A stretch of 64,000 nt of DNA. It comes from Lolium rigidum. Lineage: Eukaryota > Streptophyta > Magnoliopsida > Poales > Poaceae. The stretch lies in the NCBI RefSeq assembly GCF_022539505.1, contig NC_061508.1, positions 262,576,736-262,640,735 of the forward strand. The letters run 5' to 3'. The translations under genes and the position numbers were made by a program. This document shows, piece by piece, positions 58,018 to 64,000 of the stretch. Each line of letters opens with the position of its first letter. Position 1 is the stretch's first letter. Under the pieces are notes generated by a model. That model was given only the letters and a program-made list of their open reading frames with translations. It was not told the origin of the DNA and did not search any database.

Positions 58018-59255
58018 TTCCAAGATGTTTTTCCAAAGGAATTACCTGGAATGCCACCAGATAGAGAGATAAGTTTACCATAGACCTAATTCCAGGAACA
58101 AACCCCAATTGCCCAAGCACCATATAAGATGGGACCAAAAGAGCTTAAGGAACTCAAAGAGCAATTGGATGATTTGGAACAGAAAGGATTCATACAAGAA
58201 AGTGTATCACCTTGGGGAACACCGGTAATATTTGTGGACAAAAGAGATGGATGCCGTAGAATGTGCAGAGATTATCAAAACCTCAATAATGTTACTATCA
58301 AGAACAAGTATCTACTACCCCGAATCCAAGATTTGTTTGAAAAAGTTAGAGGAGCTGGAGTATTTTCCAAGATAGACCTGAGATCAGGTTATCACCGGAT
58401 AAAGATCAAGAAAGAAGATGTTCCAAAGACTACCTTTGTTTCAAGGTATGGACATCATGAGTACTTAGTAGTACCTTTTGGGTTAACCAATGCCCCAGCA
58501 ATATTCATGAACCTCATGATCAAGATATTCATGCCCTATCTTGATAAGTTTGTCATCGTATTCATCGATGACATCCTGATATATTCCAAGGATAAGGCTG
58601 AACATGCAGAGCATCTTAAGATAGTGTTACAAACACTAAGAGAACACCAGCTATATGCCAAATTCAGTAAGTGTGAGTTTTGGATAGACCAAGTGGAATT
58701 TCTTGGTCATGTGATTAGCAAATATGGAATAGCAGTAAACCCAAGCAAAGTAGTCGCAGTTTTGGAGTGGGAAGCACCTAAGAATGTCAAGGAAATAAGA
58801 GGATTCTTAGGAATGGCAGGATACTACCGGAGATTCATTGAAGGATTCTCCAAGATAGCTGGACCAATGACCAAGTTGTTAAGGAAAATACACCTTTTGT
58901 GTGGTCAGACAAGTGTGAACATAGTTTTCAGACTATAAAGGAGAAGTTAACCACAACACATGTTTTAGCAATGCCAGAAACCGGCAAAGATTACATGGTG
59001 TATTGTGATGCATCCAAGCATGGATTGGGATGTGCACTTATGAAAGATCAGAAAGTGATATCTTATGGATCAAGGCAACTAAGACCTCATGAAGTCAATT
59101 ACCCCACACATGACTTAGAGTTAGCAGCCGTAGTGTTTGCACTGAAAAGTTGGAGACATTTCCTTTATGGTGCTAAGTGTGAACTTTATACAGATCATAA
59201 GAGTCTCAAATACTTCTTCACTCAGAAGGAATTGAACATGAGACAGAAAAGATGA
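58018..59255 (+). pseudogene. Reverse transcriptase and RNase H of F
   Basis: RT spans about 58129-58900: [52 protein letters not shown] and the active site [11 protein letters not shown] near 58565. RNase H (about 58955-59255) has [14 protein letters not shown] and [21 protein letters not shown] frameshift at about 58885 separates the two, and a stop (58081-58083) precedes RT. The order and FIDDILIYS motif are chromoviral. Confidence 0.88.
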
Positions 59256-60620
59256 CTTGAATTTATCAAAGATTATGATTTGACCATCAATTATACACCA
59301 GGAAAGGCTAATGTTGTAGCCGATGCCTTAAGTCGGAAGAGCACCGGAGGGGTAGAACAAGAGTTACCAACAGAATTGAAGAGGGAAATAAGTCAAGCAC
59401 AGATACAATTCTGGGAGAAGGAAGCACATGAAGGATTAGCAGCTTTACAAGTTGCAGCAGAGTTGAATATAAACTTGAAGAATGAGATTATCATGGGTCA
59501 GTTGAATGATCCATTTATCATGGAGGAAATAAGAAGGATAGATGAAGGCAGACCATCAGAGCTCAGCCTGGGCGAGTCTGGGTCCTTATGTTTTCAAAAT
59601 AGGATTTGTGTTCTAGACATCGCTGAAATCAAGGAAGTAATACTAAGAGGAGATCATGAAACACCATATTCAATCCATCCTGGAAGTACTAAGATGTACA
59701 TGGATTTACAGGAGTTTGCAATGGAAATCATTATTCTTGCAGCTTGGGGAATCTGGATTTCAAGAAATAATAAGATGTTCCACAATCAGACACCAAGTTT
59801 TGCAAGTTGGAAAGCAATTTTCATTCAAGAAGCAAAGTTACTCACCTACAGAATGAAGAAGAAACATGAGAATTCTTTTAAAGAATGGCTGCAATCTTTT
59901 TTTTAGTTCTTTTAGTTTAGTTTAGTTATCTCTTTTTCTTTTTTGTCCTTTGAGAAGAGAATCTCCCTCTTCTTTGTAAATCCTTAAACACTCTATAATA
60001 TAAAAAAGTTGCAGTGGGTTTTCCCACTGTTTTGCCTTCAAAAAAAAGAATTTACAGGAGTTGTTTTGGTGGAATAACATGAAGAGGGAAATTGCCAAGT
60101 ATGTGGCAGTATGTCATACTTGTCAAATAGTGAAAGCCAAACATCAAAGTCTCGCAGGACCATTACAACCTTTACCAATTCCGGAGTGGAAGTGGGAAGA
60201 GATAGGAATGGATTTTATCACCGTACTACCCATGACCAGTAAAAAGAATGATATGATATGGGTAATCGTGGACCGGTTGACCAAAAGTGCACATTTCATT
60301 GCGGTAAACTAGAAGGATACATGTGAGAAGCTTATAGACATCTATATCAAGGAGATTGTGAGCAAACATGGAGTTCAAAGAAGATAGTATCAGATCGGGG
60401 ATCTATGTTCATAGCTGCCTTTTGGAAACAGTTGCAAGAAGCTTTAGGATCCAAATTGGATTATAGCACCGCTTATCATCCACAGACGGGGGGACAGACC
60501 GAGAGGACAAATCAAATACTAGAGGACATGCTCAGAGCTTGTGCATTAGATTTTGGAGGATCATGGGAGGAACATTTACCTTTAGCGGAGTTTTCCTACA
60601 ACAATAACTATTAAAGCAGT
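59256..60620 (+). pseudogene. Integrase of F, interrupted by a LINE
   Basis: The region after RNase H (YTPGKANVVADALSRK) leads into the H-H-C-C domain. The zinc region is split by the LINE between DLQE (59716) and WWNNMKREIAKYVAVCHTCQ (60063). The core follows: GMDFITVLP near 60210, VSDRGSMF near 60395, and GGQTERTNQILEDMLRAC near 60490, the three catalytic acids. A stop near 60310 and a shift near 60380 break the core. Confidence 0.85.
59717..60049 (+). mobile_element. 5'-truncated LINE insertion, 333 bp
   Basis: Flanked by a 13-bp duplication ATTTACAGGAGTT at 59704-59716 and 60050-60062. It contains the last 60 or so codons of a LINE ORF2 (AAWGIWISRNNKMFHNQTPSFASWKAIF), stop at 59906, a T-rich 3' UTR and a terminal A run (60040-60047). 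TPRT-type insertion with severe 5' truncation. Confidence 0.9.
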
Positions 60621-61260
60621 ATCAAGATGGCACCATTTGAGGCTTTGTATGGACGAAAGTGTAGATCGCCCATATGCTGGTATGAGGCAGGATCAAGCAA
60701 GGAGTTTGACCCACACTATGTGAAGGAGAAACAACAAATCATTTATGTGATTAGGGATAGACTCAAGATAGCTCAAAGCCGATAGAAAAGCTATGCAGAT
60801 CAGAAAAGGAGGACATGGGAACCAAAAGTTGGGAATATGGTATACTTAAAGGTTAGTCCAATGAAAGGTCTTCGGAGATTCGGATTTAAGGGAAAACTTA
60901 GTCCAAGATACATCGGACCTTTCAAGATACTGAATTAGAACCGATGGTTAGCTTTTGAATTGGAACTACCTGGAAAGTTAGCCCTAGTACATAATGTATT
61001 TCATGTTTCATAACTTCGGAGATGTTTAAAGACACCAGATGAGCCAGTATTCCATGAAGACCTAGATCTTCAGCCAGATTTGACTTACATTGAGAAACCA
61101 GCCAAGATTCTGGAGGAGAATTGGAAGAAAATCCGAAACAGAGCCATTAAATATTGCAAGATATAGTGGAAACATCATCCTAAGAGGGAAGCCACTTGGG
61201 AAAAGGAAGAGGAGTTAAGGAAAGCATATCCAGAGTTGTTCAGGTATTACCAACCACAAC
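60621..61260 (+). pseudogene. Integrase C-terminus and chromodomain of F
   Basis: Contains KMAPFEALYGRKCRSPICW, then KVGNMVYLKVSPMKGLRRFGFKGKLSPRYIGPF (GPY/F-type integrase C-terminus, about 60830-60935). The chromodomain is at about 61085-61250 (LRNRAIKYCKI-stop-WKHHPKREATWEKEEELRKAYPELF; first residues read IRNRAIKY). This domain is the hallmark of Tekay/Del chromoviruses and would target insertion to marked chromatin. Stops near 60783, 60940, 61012 and 61166 inactivate it. Confidence 0.82.
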
Positions 61261-61263
61261 TTC

Positions 61264-61292
61264 GGGACGAAGTTTTCTTTAAGGGGAAAGGT
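61264..61292 (+). other. Polypurine-tract region of F
   Basis: GGGACGAAGTTTTCTTTAAGGGG and a purine run lie directly before the LTR. The counterpart in E is GACGAAGTTTAGTTTAAGGGG. Confidence 0.75.
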
Positions 61293-64000
61293 TGTAATAT
61301 CCCAGGATTCGAGACATTTGCGGGGTAGAATTAGAAAAGTGTTGTGCATTGCATCGCAAAACTAGGGGAAATTTCACACTTAATTACATAAACCCTAAGA
61401 GGGAACAAGTTTCTCTCTCGACACCAGATAGGATTAGGGTTTCGAGAGTGCGACAAACTTGGACATGATCTCTTTTGAATTAGGGTTTTGACATGAGGGG
61501 GGCATTTGAATTTCAGACTTACAATTGAGTGGTTGAATTTGAAATGAGTTTGAAGTGAAATTCAAACTCAAACAACACATAAATATAAAGATAATTAATA
61601 ATTCAAACAATAATATTATATTTGGATAATACAATAAAGAAAAGAATATAAATGTATTACAATAAGCTCATTAGGGAAACATTGAGCTTTATTGATCATC
61701 ACACACATAATACGTTGTCTTTACAATATTCAAATATAATGTTATTACATAACTCATTTCATAAAATGATCAATGAAAAAGAAAAATGAAAATTACAATG
61801 GAGAAATGAACTAGCTAAACTAAGATCTATCTATCTTCTTGATCTTCTTGATCAACAAGAAGATGCAGTAGTCCTTGATCATCTCATCTTGATACCTGCA
61901 TAGTCAAAATAGAAATAGAGATGCACATTGTGCCAAATGGCAATGCCACTTGTTAGATTAGAAACAAAAGTAAAATAGGCAGGATAAGATCAACCAGCCA
62001 GAGTTGATCCAAAGCTTCACAAGTCCCAACAGCGAGCATCACAAGCAGCTCACAAGAATGAGTGCATGCTCACCAACACACACACACATGAGGAGTCGCC
62101 AAAATGGCACAGGACCCGCTGTCGACCAAGGAGGCCATCACAGGTTCATATAAAAGTTTTCCAAGCACAAACCCTAGCCATTCATCGACCAGCCATAGCT
62201 AGCAAGAACACAAGAACACAAGAACACCAAGAATAGTTCTAGTTCTTTTTCCACCAAGAAGAAGAAGATGGAGTAGCACCAGCACATGCCAGCTAGGAGG
62301 AGCAGGGCAAGCACCAAACCAACAGCCAGAGGAAGTCCTCTACACCAAGACCATCCAGGAGCTGGAGTGAGGTATACATTGAATCATGGACAAAGCAGAT
62401 GGTTTTGTCCATAATATTGCACATGCATGCTACACACAAACACACAAGGGTGGAGAACCCTGTTTGATCATCATTTGGTCATAGACCAAGTGAATCTAGT
62501 GAAAATGGCAAACATCCAGATATGAATCAAACATATGCCCATGGTCATGCCAAACATACAAGTGGTAGCATCTTCCAAATGGAAATAGGAAGGAAACCAT
62601 CCCAAATAACTAACCATATCTACCAGACTACACTAGCCCTTTGAAACCATAAGAAAAAGGTAGTATAAATGTATCTGCCAATATTTTTCAACATCCAAAG
62701 CTGTTGGCAATCCAAATGGATCACCCAGCAAGCACTTATCCTGTTACAACAAGCCAACAAGGTGGGAGATACCAAAACAGCAGCTGGATGCTGCTAAGGC
62801 CAACACAACCACACCAAAAGCATCCAAACAGCAAGCTATTCACACTTATCATCACCCAGAAGGGTTCAAGATGGAGCTAGGGTCCCCAACAGTAGTTTGC
62901 ATCCCTCTAGCTCAAGCACATACATCATAAGATTCATCATTGCACAGCAGTTCATCTCATTTATTCATTTATTCATGATAAGCTATACAGATAAATGAAG
63001 TAAGCAAATAACCAGCAATGGAAACACTTGCTAAGAATCCAATGGATCACTGCAAGCATAAGCACTTGCTTTACCAAGCATCAGCAATCACCAGTACATG
63101 GTGAAATGCTACACAAGTGCAAGAGTAACCAGCAGTATGCACATATAGGATCACAATGAGCAATTATCAAGTAACTGATGACCATATGATCATCAGAGCT
63201 TGCTAGAGCTTGCTAGGATCAACCAGAGCATCAGTAACTCATAAAAGTTACTGAATTATCACAACCAAGCCATAATTGCATTAACAATAATTGAATAGAA
63301 AATTTTATAATTGTATCTAGAAGCACATCAAAGAATTGATGTACCACTGAATCAAGCAACACAAGAATGTCACATCAGCACCCATCCTACATCACTGGCA
63401 CTTGCACAGGAAAGGATTGCACAAGGCAATTAGCCAGGGATATCATTTTTAGATAAACAGGAATAGGAAGTGGCACATCAGCAGCTGGAGCAGCATGGCA
63501 AGTCCATGAGCATCACAGTAGCAGCAGGAGCATGAGCATAAGCATGAGCACAACAGTAGCAGCAGACATGATAGAACAACAAATACATGAGCATCACAGC
63601 AGCAGCAAGAGCATGAGCATAAGCATGAGCACAACAGTAGCAGCAGACATGATAGAACAACACATACATAAGCATCACAGTAGCAGCAAGAACATATACA
63701 TGAACATGAGCATAGCAAGAGCAGCAACTAGGATGGAGAAGCATGAGCAAGAGCACAACAGTAGCAGTAGCTAGGATAGAACAGCAGACACAACAATAGT
63801 AGCAAAGCATGGCTAGCAGCAACAGCTCTAGCCATGGCATAGATAGCCAGGAGCACAAGCACAGCAGTAGGAGCACTACTACTGATGTACTAGCAAGTCC
63901 AGTACACCAGGGCAATGGATGCTAGGGCATCCAGAGGAGGAAGAGCAGATGAGAGAGAAGGGGAGGAGCACATACCAGGCGAAGCAGACAATAGATGCAG
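61293..64000 (+). repeat. 3' LTR of F (incomplete)
   Basis: Starts TGTAATATCCCAGG and shares further words with the E LTR in its first 100 bp (TGTGCATTGCAT, then GGGGAA-TTT). No end is seen, so the LTR is longer than 2.7 kb. It contains a short CA run (62075-62088) and the 81-bp minisatellite near its visible end. No gene is seen. Confidence 0.75.
63505..63747. repeat. 81-bp minisatellite in F LTR
   Basis: Two near-identical 81-bp units (63505-63585 and 63586-63666) and a diverged third from 63667, built from AGCATGAGC and AGTAGCAGC words. The unit is a multiple of three, so long frames on both strands are an artefact of the repeat. Confidence 0.85.

Larger units (their letters stand above)
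56765..64000 (+). mobile_element. Tekay-type chromovirus F, 5'-truncated, 3' LTR runs off the window
   Basis: A plus-strand Gypsy chromovirus with gag, protease, RT, RNase H, integrase and chromodomain in order, followed by a purine tract and a 3' LTR starting at 61293. The 5' LTR and gag start are missing and the left edge abuts G2. More than eight in-frame stops and several shifts show it is older than the elements of the stack. A LINE fragment interrupts integrase. Confidence 0.88.

Noticed and set aside
63500..63790. CRISPR-like array
   Set aside because: Units are contiguous without unique spacers and lie in a plant LTR.
63449..63915. Cys/Leu-rich proteins on the minus strand (92 and 145 codons)
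   Set aside because: They are translations of the 81-bp AGC-rich minisatellite in the F LTR.

Overview
This window is intergenic repeat DNA from a large grass genome, most likely a Triticeae species (wheat, barley or rye relatives). The evidence is the set of LTR families (Sabrina-like and other Athila-lineage Gypsy elements, a Tat-lineage Gypsy, a Tekay-type chromovirus), a CACTA end with a CACTGGTGGAAAAAG-type terminus, and PIF/Harbinger elements with TAA target duplications. I see no convincing single-copy host gene, no tRNA or rRNA gene and no CRISPR array. The species cannot be fixed from the sequence.

Layout. Positions 1-800 are the right end of a CACTA transposon. Positions 801-2117 are unclassified, with a 154-bp hAT-type MITE and a pair of diverged inverted fragments. 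A Harbinger-like element (G2) starts near 2118. A second, deletion-derived Harbinger (G1, 2132-3863) lies inside its left end. G2 is cut at 4685 by a 52-kb stack of nested LTR retrotransposons that ends at 56737. On the far side a scrap of G2 is fused to a 5'-truncated Tekay chromovirus (F, about 56765 to beyond 64000), which itself carries a 333-bp LINE insertion.

The stack resolves exactly by 5-bp target duplications. A (Athila lineage, minus strand, 4686-56737, TSD TCCAT) is the outer element. B (Sabrina-like, plus strand, 5925-31552, TSD CCCAT) sits in A's 3' LTR. C (Tat lineage, minus strand, 9865-17519, TSD GATAT) and D (non-autonomous Athila-type, plus strand, 18958-28756, TSD TGCTA) sit in B. 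E (33959-49878, TSD TTCTA) sits in A's third ORF. E is a non-coding LARD-like element with two 6.5-kb LTRs and only 2.84 kb between them. With the insertions removed, A is about 10.5 kb and B about 8.2 kb.

How they work together. A encodes gag, protease, RT, RNase H and integrase, all now broken. B and D encode only gag-protease, and D adds an intact 389-codon ORF, so both would depend on enzymes from an A-like partner. A and D share LTR ends, a 3' untranslated block, a second polypurine tract and a pair of stem-loops with compensatory changes. E encodes nothing but shares its LTR start and polypurine-tract region with the chromovirus F, which suggests mobilisation by Tekay enzymes. Many frame breaks in C, D and B fall at CTG/CAG sites altered to CTCG, CGAG or CG, which looks more like a systematic read error at methylated CHG sites than decay.
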